NCBI GenBank assembly: GCA_027307295.1 | Contig: DAHUXF010000118.1 | Span: 1-7,907 of the forward strand | Length of the DNA: 7,907 nucleotides | Source of the DNA: Acidobacteriaceae bacterium | Lineage (GTDB): Bacteria; Acidobacteriota; Terriglobia; Terriglobales; Acidobacteriaceae | Reading direction: 5' to 3' | Shown here: positions 1 through 6,236 of the stretch, one piece after another | Layout of the letters: every line of letters starts with the position of its first letter | Numbering within the stretch: the first letter of the stretch is position 1 | Made by a program: the position numbers and the translations under genes | The notes under the pieces: generated by a model | What the model saw: the letters and a program-made list of their open reading frames with translations, nothing else | Told to the model about the DNA's origin: nothing | Database searches by the model: none

Positions 1-2625
1 CAGAACGAACCGGAGCAGCTTCAACAAGCCGTCCAGGCAGAGCAATATTGGAAAGCGCAGTTTGCCACGCCTATTGAACCGCTAGAACTCCCCCTGGATG
101 CTTTGCGCAAACCTGTGAAGTCGTATGCGGCAGAGCGCCAGCGGCGGGAGATACCGGAGGCGCTCTCTCGTGACGTTGCGCGCGTGGCTGCGCAAAACGG
201 TTGTACCGTCTACGCGATGCTGTTCTCTGCCATGCAAGTGCTGATTTACCGCCTGACGGGCCAGGATGATTTTGTTCTGGGCGCCGTCGTGGCCGCCCAG
301 GCATCCAACACAAACGCCGCCACCATGGTTGGTCATGGGACGAACGTCTTGCCGGTCCGTGCAAGCATCAACCCGGAAGGGACATTTGCAGAGCACTTGA
401 AGGCGGCCCGCAAGCAGCTGTTAGATGCGTTTGATCATCAATCTCTTTCCTTCGGCTCGCTGGTGCGCTCTCTCAATTTGCCGCGCGACCCCAGCCGCAA
501 CCCTCTGGTTCCCGTGACTTTCAATTCTGACCAGGTGACCGCGCCGTTTTGCTTCCGCAGCGTGGAAGCAGAATTGTTGCCTTCTCCAAAGAAATTTGCC
601 ACTTTTGATTTGGAATTCAACATCCTTAAAACAGCCACTGCGGTGTTTGCCGAATGCATCCACAGCACGGCCATCCTGCAACCAGCCACCGTCCAGCGCT
701 GGCTGGAAAATTTTGAGACGCTGCTGGCATCCATTTGTGCAGACCCCAACCAAAAAGTGGCGGACTTGCGTTTGATGACGCCGGAGCAGGAGCGTGAACT
801 GCTCTCGCCGCGCCGGGAAATCTGGCAAATCGACGAATGCGTTCAATATCGGTTCGAACGGCAGGTGGAGCGAATGCCGCATGCGATCGCTGTGACCAGC
901 GATGATGTGTCCTTGACCTATGCCGAACTCAATGGCCGCGCCAACGCGGTGGCGGAGCGTTTAATCGCCATGGGCGCGGGGCCGGATGTTCTGGTGGCTC
1001 TGTGTATGGAGCGCAGCGTCGGGATGATGGTGGGCCTGCTGGGGATACTGAAGGCCGGAGCGGCGTATTTGCCAATCGATTTACGCTACCCAGCCGACCG
1101 CGTAGCCTTCATCCTGGAAGATGCTGGCGTTCCTTTACTCATTTCGCAGCGTAGCCTGGAAGCCGCTTTGCCAGAACATCAGGCCAAAGTTTTGTTCCTT
1201 GACGATGTAACCGAATGCAAGACTGAAAACATTGGCCACCGAGCCACACTCGACAACCTGGCGTATGTGATTTACACCTCCGGTTCGACCGGCAAGCCCA
1301 AGGGTGTGGAGGTTCTCCATCGCGGCGTCACCAACGTGGTCCATAGTTTTCAGGAACTGCTGCACTTCGGGCCTGACGATGTTCTGGTGGCCACGACCAC
1401 GCTGTCGTTCGATATCCATGTGCTGGAGCTGTTCACGCCCATTCAAGCTGGTTCCAGGTTGGTGATTGCTACCGATGAACAGGCGCAGGACCCAATGTCT
1501 CTGATGGCCTTGCTGGAAACGAGCGGGGCTACCATCTATCAGGCAACGCCGGTCCGCTACCGCATGCTTCTGGATGCCGGATGGAAAGGCCTGCCGAAAT
1601 TGCAGCTTTTGTGCGGCGGCGAAAAGATGTCGCGTGAACTGGCGGACCAGCTTCTGTCACGTTGCGGCACGTTGTGGAACGTCTACGGCCCCACCGAAAC
1701 CACCGTTTGGTCGTCGGCTGCCAGGATTGAAGCCGATGGCCAGCCGGTCACAGTTGGGCAGCCTATCGCCAATACCACGTTCTATATTCTTGGTGCGCAC
1801 ATGAAGCCCGCGCCGATAGGCGCTCCGGGCGAGTTGTTCATCGGGGGCGATGGCGTAGCGCGAGGCTATCTCAAGCGTCCGCAACTTACGCAGGAACGTT
1901 TTGTGCCGAACCCGTTTGGCGAAGGACGCATCTACAAAACCGGTGACCGCGCCCGCTATCGGCCTGATGGCAGTGTGGAATTGCTGGGGCGCGATGACGA
2001 CCAGGTGAAAATCCGCGGTTTCCGCGTTGAATTGGGCGAAATTGAGCATGCCCTGCAATCCATCCCCGACGTTTTACAGGCAGCCGTGATCGTCCATGAT
2101 GATGGTGATGACCAGAACATCATCGCCTACCTGGTGCCGGTGCTCGGAGTGCTTTTAACGCCTGCGGAACTGCGTGGAGAGTTGCTGCAGACCTTGCCGG
2201 AATATATGGTCCCGGCTGCGTTCGTGGTGGTTGACGCAATACCCACCACGCCTAACGGCAAGCTTGATCGCAACGCACTACCTGCGCTGGGTTTGGGAAT
2301 GGCGCGAAAGACGCGGCATTCGACTCCGCCTGAGACTCCCACGCAGATCACACTGGCCAAAATTTGGGAGTCGCTGCTGAAAGTCGAAAAGGTGGGCATT
2401 CATGAAAGTTTCTTCGACCTCGGCGGACACTCCATACTGGCGGCGAGACTGATGGCACGGATTCGTTCGGCCTTCGGCATTCAACTTCCACAGCATCATA
2501 TTTTTCGCACACCCACGATTTCCGGTTTGGCCGCGCTCCTTGAGTCAAAGTTGTGGACGGGGAGTGAAACCCACGCCGCCGGCGTGGCGGGACCTTCCGG
2601 CCCACAGGTGGAAATTGAGATATGA
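1..2625 (+). CDS. Non-ribosomal peptide synthetase, terminal C-A-T module (5' partial)
   Basis: The frame is open from base 1, so the gene starts upstream; 874 residues are visible. They begin after the HHxxxDG motif, in the second half of a condensation domain: the C5-like VGHGTNVLPVR is at residues 109-120, and the C6 region from H146 ends in RDPSRNPLVPVTFN. A full adenylation domain follows, with LTYAEL (from base 913), YTSGSTGKPKG (residues 425-435), NVYGPTETT (from base 1678), a GELFIGGDGVARGY motif, YKTGDR, VKIRGFRVELGEIE and NGKLDR. It activates an amino acid as the adenylate. Pocket residues aligned to GrsA read D I L Q L G V V W K, close to the DILQLGLIW pattern I recall for glycine. 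The carrier domain has GGHS with Ser811 (bases 2431-2433) for the phosphopantetheine arm. After it comes a tail of about 30 residues ending QVEIEI, with no thioesterase. The stop overlaps the next gene by ATGA. Family assignment is certain; the substrate is inferred. Confidence 0.97.
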   Translation, partial: QNEPEQLQQAVQAEQYWKAQFATPIEPLELPLDALRKPVKSYAAERQRREIPEALSRDVARVAAQNGCTVYAMLFSAMQVLIYRLTGQDDFVLGAVVAAQASNTNAATMVGHGTNVLPVRASINPEGTFAEHLKAARKQLLDAFDHQSLSFGSLVRSLNLPRDPSRNPLVPVTFNSDQVTAPFCFRSVEAELLPSPKKFATFDLEFNILKTATAVFAECIHSTAILQPATVQRWLENFETLLASICADPNQKVADLRLMTPEQERELLSPRREIWQIDECVQYRFERQVERMPHAIAVTSDDVSLTYAELNGRANAVAERLIAMGAGPDVLVALCMERSVGMMVGLLGILKAGAAYLPIDLRYPADRVAFILEDAGVPLLISQRSLEAALPEHQAKVLFLDDVTECKTENIGHRATLDNLAYVIYTSGSTGKPKGVEVLHRGVTNVVHSFQELLHFGPDDVLVATTTLSFDIHVLELFTPIQAGSRLVIATDEQAQDPMSLMALLETSGATIYQATPVRYRMLLDAGWKGLPKLQLLCGGEKMSRELADQLLSRCGTLWNVYGPTETTVWSSAARIEADGQPVTVGQPIANTTFYILGAHMKPAPIGAPGELFIGGDGVARGYLKRPQLTQERFVPNPFGEGRIYKTGDRARYRPDGSVELLGRDDDQVKIRGFRVELGEIEHALQSIPDVLQAAVIVHDDGDDQNIIAYLVPVLGVLLTPAELRGELLQTLPEYMVPAAFVVVDAIPTTPNGKLDRNALPALGLGMARKTRHSTPPETPTQITLAKIWESLLKVEKVGIHESFFDLGGHSILAARLMARIRSAFGIQLPQHHIFRTPTISGLAALLESKLWTGSETHAAGVAGPSGPQVEIEI

Positions 2626-3623
2626 GCACCTTCGAATTCCTGCATAAGTTAAAGCAGTCCGGTGTGAAGGTCTGGTTGGAAGACGACCGGCTGCGTTGCA
2701 CCGGGCCGGAGCAGGTTCTGATGGGTGAGGTGCGCGACCACTTGAGCGCGCGGAAGGCGGAGATCATTGCTTTTTTGCGGTCAGCGGCAAGTGCGGATGG
2801 CGGTGGTAGCTCCTCAGTGGTGCCTATCCAACCGCGGGGCGCTCGGCGGCCTTTGTTTGCAGTGCCCGGTCATAATGGGGATATTTTTTGCTATGTCGAT
2901 CTGGCGCGTCACCTGGGTACGGATCAACCGTTTTTTGCCTTGCAGGCCCCAGGCATGGAACCCGGACAGGATCCCTTAACCAGCATTGAAGAAATCGCTG
3001 CGGTATTTGCCCGTGACATAGTGGCAGCACAACCGCAAGGGCCGTATCTGCTGGGTGGATTTTGCGTGGGAGGCTCCATTGCCTTCGAACTGGCCCAGCA
3101 ACTCACGGCAAGCGGCCACCAAGTGAGTTTGCTGGTACTGTTTGGCTCACCGTGTCCAACGGCGTTAGCTCCCCGCTACCGGGCCCAGGCTGCCGTGGTA
3201 AATATTGCGGGACGTTTCCTGCGGCATGGCTCCGCGCTGGGACAGAGACGGCCAAGTGAATGGTCACAATACCTGCGCGAACGGGCTGCGGAACGGCGAG
3301 CGCACCGGGAACGCGAACGCCACGATCCATTGCGCGTACGCCTGATGGAGACGACAGTGGACGCCTTCAAGGCTTACCAGCCCAAAGCCGCTGCGTTTCC
3401 AGTTCACATGCTCATGCCAAATGATGAGCCGGACTCGCTTCTTGAAGACCGACCCCTGGACTGGGGCCTGTTCGCAAAGAATTTTACCGTGGCCCTGGGG
3501 CCGTCCGATGGAGACCTGAATATAATGCTGATCGAACCCCATGTTTCGCTGTTCGCCCAGTTATTGAAAAAAACACTGGGAGAAGCAGTTCCTTTCCAAG
3601 CCGCTGCTACCGCTGACCGCTAA
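2622..3623 (+). CDS. TubC-type docking domain fused to NRPS thioesterase (Cys nucleophile)
   Basis: This 333-residue protein has two parts. Residues 1-53 (MSTFEFLHKLKQSGVKVWLE, then DDRLRCTGP and a helix ending ARKAEIIAFLR) match the TubC N-terminal docking domain, a helix and beta-hairpin fold that receives the C-terminal tail of an upstream synthetase. A Gly/Ser-rich linker (about 58-66) leads to an alpha/beta-hydrolase thioesterase: LFAVPGHNGDIFCY (78-91) forms the oxyanion region, GGFCVGG (145-151) the nucleophile elbow with Cys148, and IEPH gives His307. It probably releases the finished chain from the carrier domain of the preceding gene, by hydrolysis or cyclisation. Two active-site features are odd. 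The nucleophile is Cys rather than Ser, and position 175 (Cys148+27, the SrfTE Asp position) is Gly; Asp268 or Asp271 might substitute. The ATGA overlap with the NRPS suggests translational coupling. The TE fold and docking domain are well supported; the release chemistry is unknown. Confidence 0.93.
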   Translation: MSTFEFLHKLKQSGVKVWLEDDRLRCTGPEQVLMGEVRDHLSARKAEIIAFLRSAASADGGGSSSVVPIQPRGARRPLFAVPGHNGDIFCYVDLARHLGTDQPFFALQAPGMEPGQDPLTSIEEIAAVFARDIVAAQPQGPYLLGGFCVGGSIAFELAQQLTASGHQVSLLVLFGSPCPTALAPRYRAQAAVVNIAGRFLRHGSALGQRRPSEWSQYLRERAAERRAHRERERHDPLRVRLMETTVDAFKAYQPKAAAFPVHMLMPNDEPDSLLEDRPLDWGLFAKNFTVALGPSDGDLNIMLIEPHVSLFAQLLKKTLGEAVPFQAAATADR

Positions 3624-3981
3624 AGCCGTTGCAAGGCTGGTGTACCTTTCTTCGCCGCATATTGCACAGATGCATGCAGATCACGAAGGAATTGGCCACG
3701 AACGATCGAACGCGAAAATGCGTGAATCTTATAGCGGCTTTATGATTGCCGCAGACCCGTCGAATGGAAGCCCAAGGCCCTCTGGCCTACTCGCGCGCTG
3801 ATGACGGCGCGCGCTCGCTTAACGGCCGTCGGGAGGACGAATTTTGAGAAAGAGTACGCCAATCTTAAAATCGCTTTAAATCCGGGAATCTATAAAAGCA
3901 CGACACTATGGCAGTGCAGTCTGGAATTTTTCTCACAAGCATGTTTTCCCTGCGCCTCCGCGCTTGCTTTCACAGAGCCAA
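3624..3981. other. Intergenic gap between convergent genes, no convincing gene
   Basis: This 358-bp stretch separates the thioesterase gene (+) from the DksA-like gene (-). I see no ORF with a credible protein or ribosome binding site. It contains two small GC-rich hairpins near 3775-3813 and an 8-bp palindrome TGCATGCA near 3670. There is no transposase remnant, tRNA gene or clear promoter. It is best read as the downstream boundary of the biosynthetic locus. Confidence 0.6.
3775..3813. terminator. Two adjacent GC-rich hairpins, possible weak bidirectional terminator
   Basis: AGGCC (3775-3779) pairs with GGCCT (3784-3788) around a CTCT tetraloop. CGCGCGC (3792-3798) then pairs with GCGCGCG (3807-3813) around an 8-base loop. 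They lie between convergent genes, where terminators are expected, but neither is followed by a T run, so they are not standard rho-independent terminators. The pairings are visible in the sequence; a terminator role is only a guess. Confidence 0.3.
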
Positions 3982-4332
3982 TCACTTCTGTTCTTCCATG
4001 AGCTCCTGGCATGTTATGCAATATCGCACCCAGGGAAGGGCCTTCAGCCTGCTCAGGTTGATTTCCTGTTCGCAGTTCAAACATAGCCCAAAGGTTGTGT
4101 TTTCGATCCGCCCCAGGGCAGATTTAATGGCATTCAACATCGCCGCGTTCTGAGAGCTTTGGCGAAAGAGCATGTCCTTGGTCAGCGAACTAACGGCCCG
4201 GTCGCCTTCGTCTTTCGAGTCGTTCGATTCAACGATGCGGCCTTCGTGTCGCGCCTGAAGGGTGCTTCGCTGCAGTTCGATGAGCCGTGCTTGAAGTATT
4301 TTTTTGAATTGATCGAGGGATTTTTGGTCCAT
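3982..4332 (-). CDS. DksA/TraR-family C4 zinc-finger protein
   Basis: This 116-residue protein starts with a charged helical region (residues 1 to about 78) expected to form a coiled coil. It ends in a C4 zinc finger, FGLCLNC (Cys84, Cys87) to YCITC (Cys105, Cys108), with the family sequence RLKALPW between. The coiled-coil tip carries DEGDRA (Asp41, Asp44, Ala46), matching the DxxDxA motif that DksA inserts into the RNA polymerase secondary channel. The likely role is binding RNA polymerase and tuning promoter response, in DksA itself together with ppGpp. It is shorter than E. coli DksA (151 residues), mainly at the N-terminus, so it may be a paralogue rather than the main DksA. The start is supported by GGAAG 8 bases upstream. 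It lies 133 bp downstream of tadA on the same strand. The family is clear; the exact target is not. Confidence 0.92.
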   Translation of the reverse strand: MDQKSLDQFKKILQARLIELQRSTLQARHEGRIVESNDSKDEGDRAVSSLTKDMLFRQSSQNAAMLNAIKSALGRIENTTFGLCLNCEQEINLSRLKALPWVRYCITCQELMEEQK

Positions 4333-4340
4333 AGATGGTG

Positions 4341-4345
4341 CTTCC
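4341..4345 (-). promoter_or_regulatory. Ribosome binding site of the DksA-like gene
   Basis: GGAAG on the minus strand lies 8 bases before the ATG at 4332. It supports that start for the short N-terminus. Confidence 0.6.
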
Positions 4346-4465
4346 AGACAAAGTTTACTGGACTAAGAGTACACCCGTCACCGGATTCAATAGAACCCAT
4401 ACCTTTTTCTGCCTGATGAGTTGGACCATTTTGGCTGCTGCTCTTGATCGTTTCAGTCCCTATTA

Positions 4466-4972
4466 TTAGTCACTATTCTTAATGAGGTCCCGCTTGCGGC
4501 GAAAAAATTCCTGAAGAATTTCAGAGCACTTATCTGCCAGCACTCCCGCTGTTATCTCCCAACGATGATTGAGCCGGGGGTGATTGAGCACCTGCAGCAC
4601 CGATCCAACTGCGCCTGCTTTGGGATCGCTGGCGCCATATACCAGACGCGCGATACGCGCATGGACCAGGGCTCCCGCGCACATGGAGCACGGCTCAATT
4701 GTGGCATAGACAGTGCAGTTGCTGAGACGATGGTTGCCTACACGGGCTGCGGCCTGGCGCAGAGCAACAATTTCAGCGTGGGCCGTGGGATCATTGCCCA
4801 GAAGGTTCCTGTTGTGTCCCTGGCCGATGATCTCGCCTTCCTTAATTACTAAAGCGCCAACAGGCACTTCGCCGGCAGCGGCAGCCAGGCGGGCCTGTTC
4901 CAGGGCCAGGGTCATCCACCCAGCATCTGTTTGCGGCGGCGTGTTTATTGCGCTTTTCTGTATCTCATCCAT
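4466..4972 (-). CDS. tadA: tRNA-specific adenosine deaminase TadA
   Basis: TadA converts adenosine to inosine at the wobble position (A34) of tRNA-Arg(ACG), so that one tRNA can read several Arg codons. The 168-residue protein has the full cytidine/deoxycytidylate deaminase signature: EVPVGALV (residues 35-42), Asn54, HAE (His65 zinc ligand, Glu67 proton shuttle) and PCSMC (Cys95 and Cys98 zinc ligands). The downstream motif VYGASDPKAGAVGS is typical of bacterial TadA. Length fits the family. The ATG at 4972 is preferred over Met20, because family members have about 25-30 residues before EVPVGA and Met20 would leave only 15; no good Shine-Dalgarno sequence precedes either. The gene is divergent from the secreted-protein gene and upstream of the DksA-like gene, with which it may be co-transcribed. 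The assignment is secure. Confidence 0.97.
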   Translation of the reverse strand: MDEIQKSAINTPPQTDAGWMTLALEQARLAAAAGEVPVGALVIKEGEIIGQGHNRNLLGNDPTAHAEIVALRQAAARVGNHRLSNCTVYATIEPCSMCAGALVHARIARLVYGASDPKAGAVGSVLQVLNHPRLNHRWEITAGVLADKCSEILQEFFRRKRDLIKNSD

Positions 4973-5106
4973 AGCTGGGGGTTGCGGGTTGCCTCAAAAA
5001 TTCTACATGAGCAGCCGGTCTGCTTATGTTTTATTTCCGGTCAACCCCGGACTATTAACTTGTCTCTAAACACTCATCGGCGTCCAAAAACCTCAGCGGA
5101 CGTTGG

Positions 5107-5136
5107 CGAGCAAATGCTCGTACGAGCCCGACGGGC
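5107..5136 (+). promoter_or_regulatory. Palindrome and overlapping hairpins in the 5' leader
   Basis: GCTCGTACGAGC (5116-5127) is a perfect 12-bp palindrome. Its left half also pairs with CGAGC at 5107-5111 around an AAAT loop. GCCC (5126-5129) can pair with GGGC (5133-5136). The block ends 14 bases before the Shine-Dalgarno sequence. It could be a dimeric regulator's operator or a leader RNA structure. The symmetry is seen directly; the function is inferred. Confidence 0.4.
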
Positions 5137-5150
5137 AAAGTTACTTTTTC

Positions 5151-5158
5151 AGAAGGAG
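5151..5158 (+). promoter_or_regulatory. Strong ribosome binding site fixing the start at 5166
   Basis: AGAAGGAG lies 7 bases before the ATG at 5166. The frame is open upstream to a TTG at 5103, but that start has no such site and would bury the signal peptide, so 5166 is the start. Confidence 0.9.
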
Positions 5159-5165
5159 CAACGAC

Positions 5166-6104
5166 ATGAACAAGAAATTTGTATTGGCGCTGATGCTGGC
5201 TTCCGGCATGGCATTTGCGCAGACAGGCAGCAGCGGGTCCACACCTGATCAGCAGCCCAGCCAGCAACCCAGTCCATCTACCACCACTCCATCCACCACC
5301 GGCCAGAACAACCAGGCTAATCCGGCCAGCAGCAGCGACCAGCAATCTTCCCTGCGGGGCTGCCTGAAGCAGTCTGGTGGAAACTGGGTTCTTGCAGCAG
5401 ACAACGGCCAGAGCGTTAACCTGCAGGGCGATAGCTCCATGCTGAAGCCCCATGATGGACATCAGGTCCAGATTCAGGGCTCGCGCGCCAGTGACGGTTC
5501 TGTGCAGGTCAGTTCGGTCAATATGATCTCTGATTCGTGCACCAGCAACCAGGCTTCCAACAGTGACACGTCCTCGGGAGCCATGGGTGCTGCTGCAACG
5601 GGTTCTGCTGTTTCCAGCACCGCTACTGACCAGAGCGCGGCGTCCTCAACCAGCGCTTCTAACCCCAGCACTTCGAACACCAGCGCTTCTAACCCCAGTG
5701 CTGCGAACCAAAGCTCAACTACCACCAGCACTACGCCGACAACCGACCCAAACAATGCCAATGCAGCTTCAGCCACCACCAATAATCCGGCGGGAACTCA
5801 GGCGGCGAGTGCTCCTGTAAATCCACCGGCACAGACGCCAAGCTCGTCCAGCGCGACGGACCAGAACGCGGCCGCGGCAAGCAGCACTTCGCCTAGCACT
5901 GCAACAACAACAAGTGGAGTTGCAGACCAGAAATCTTCTACCGGCAACACTTCTACCGGCAACGTAAGTTCTGACCAGAACGCAGCCGCCGATCAGAGCG
6001 CCAATGGACAGAAACTGCCGCAAACTGCTTCTCCTCTGCCTTTGCTGGGGCTCCTGGGCCTGGGATCGCTTGCGACCGGCTTGCTTGGCCGCCGCAAAAA
6101 GTAA
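5166..6104 (+). CDS. Secreted low-complexity Ser/Thr/Asn/Ala-rich protein with LPQTA C-terminal tail
   Basis: This is a 312-residue exported protein of unknown function. Residues 1-18 (MNKKFVLALMLASGMAFA) form a signal peptide with likely cleavage after AFA. A Gln/Pro/Ser/Thr-rich linker follows. The only globular-looking part is residues 63-125, LRGCL to SDSC, bounded by Cys66 and Cys125, with the pattern GNWVLAADNGQSVNLQGD and HDGHQVQIQG. It resembles a small beta-barrel domain I associate with acidobacterial secreted proteins (possibly Pfam DUF5818, not verified). Residues 126-280 are a disordered Ser/Thr/Ala/Asn spacer with short tandem repeats and no Trp, Phe or Tyr. The C-terminus is LPQTA (284-288), a Leu/Gly-rich hydrophobic stretch (291-308) and RRKK, a layout like a sortase-type sorting signal or a simple membrane anchor. 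It has its own leader, ribosome binding site and terminator, so it is probably monocistronic. A surface-anchored stalk-like protein is the inferred picture. Confidence 0.88.
   Translation: MNKKFVLALMLASGMAFAQTGSSGSTPDQQPSQQPSPSTTTPSTTGQNNQANPASSSDQQSSLRGCLKQSGGNWVLAADNGQSVNLQGDSSMLKPHDGHQVQIQGSRASDGSVQVSSVNMISDSCTSNQASNSDTSSGAMGAAATGSAVSSTATDQSAASSTSASNPSTSNTSASNPSAANQSSTTTSTTPTTDPNNANAASATTNNPAGTQAASAPVNPPAQTPSSSSATDQNAAAASSTSPSTATTTSGVADQKSSTGNTSTGNVSSDQNAAADQSANGQKLPQTASPLPLLGLLGLGSLATGLLGRRKK
5649..5698 (+). repeat. 20-bp direct repeat, period 30 bp, within the low-complexity spacer
   Basis: Bases 5649-5668 and 5679-5698 are identical. With the bases between them they encode a duplicated ten-residue unit, TSASNPSTSN then TSASNPSAAN. 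The near identity at DNA level suggests a recent slippage duplication. Confidence 0.9.
5936..5963 (+). repeat. 13-bp direct repeat, period 15 bp
   Basis: TTCTACCGGCAAC occurs at 5936-5948 and 5951-5963, encoding S-T-G-N twice at a five-residue period in the same spacer. Confidence 0.85.
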
Positions 6105-6135
6105 GTCATACAACGCACTCTCGCTCAACAACAGC

Positions 6136-6167
6136 ACTGCCTGGATTGTATCCAGGCAGTTTTTTTT
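6136..6167 (+). terminator. Rho-independent terminator
   Basis: ACTGCCTGGA (6136-6145) pairs perfectly with TCCAGGCAGT (6151-6160) around a TTGTA loop, and eight T follow (6160-6167). It lies 31 bases after the stop codon of the secreted-protein gene and separates it from the aldolase-family gene. Confidence 0.95.
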
Positions 6168-6171
6168 GACA
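6166..6171 (+). promoter_or_regulatory. Candidate -35 element (TTGACA) at the end of the terminator
   Basis: A perfect -35 consensus TTGACA overlaps the last T residues of the terminator, upstream of the aldolase-family gene. No good -10 is found at 16-18 bases (CATGTT at 6187-6192 is the nearest, 15 bases away), so a promoter here is uncertain. Confidence 0.3.
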
Positions 6172-6226
6172 GCAGTTGTGGAAAGACATGTTGAAGCGCT
6201 AGGATGAAGCCGAAATCCCAATCTCC

Positions 6227-6231
6227 GGAGG
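6227..6231 (+). promoter_or_regulatory. Ribosome binding site fixing the start at 6237
   Basis: GGAGG lies 5 bases before the ATG at 6237. An in-frame ATG at 6204 lacks a properly spaced site, and its extra 11 residues (MKPKSQSPEVR) are not family sequence. Confidence 0.85.
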
Positions 6232-6236
6232 TGCGT

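Larger units (their letters stand above)
4973..5165. promoter_or_regulatory. Divergent intergenic region (tadA / secreted-protein gene)
   Basis: This 193-bp stretch must hold the start signals for both flanking genes. On the minus strand a TAGAAT hexamer (5000-5005) is a good -10 candidate about 28 bases before the tadA start, but no matching -35 is seen. On the plus strand TATTAA near 5052 is only a weak -10 candidate. The leader of the + gene contains an overlapping set of inverted repeats (5107-5136) just before its ribosome binding site. Promoter positions are low confidence. Confidence 0.35.

Noticed and set aside
103..105. TTG codon as start of the NRPS gene
   Set aside because: The frame is open back to base 1 and reads condensation-domain sequence (EQYWKAQF and onward), so the gene starts outside the window.
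421..882. Long open frame on the minus strand inside the NRPS gene
   Set aside because: Its protein (His/Gln/Arg-rich) resembles no family and it lies antisense to strongly conserved NRPS sequence.
2348..2767. Minus-strand open frame across the NRPS/thioesterase junction
   Set aside because: It is antisense to the carrier and docking domains, has a basic low-complexity protein, and shows no ribosome binding site.
3801..4001. 66-codon open frame in the intergenic gap
   Set aside because: It has no recognisable domain or ribosome binding site, begins inside a GC-rich hairpin and overlaps the end of the DksA-like gene.
5103..5165. TTG start extending the secreted protein by 21 residues
   Set aside because: The AGAAGGAG site 7 bases before the ATG at 5166 and the signal peptide at that Met decide for the later start.
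5474..6221. Open frames on the minus strand opposite the secreted-protein gene
   Set aside because: They mirror the repetitive Ser/Thr/Ala codons of the real gene; the hydrophobic Val/Leu/Ala-rich translation is a by-product of that bias.
6204..6236. Upstream ATG for the aldolase-family gene
   Set aside because: A GGAGG site lies correctly spaced before the ATG at 6237 but falls inside the longer version, whose extra residues match nothing in the family.
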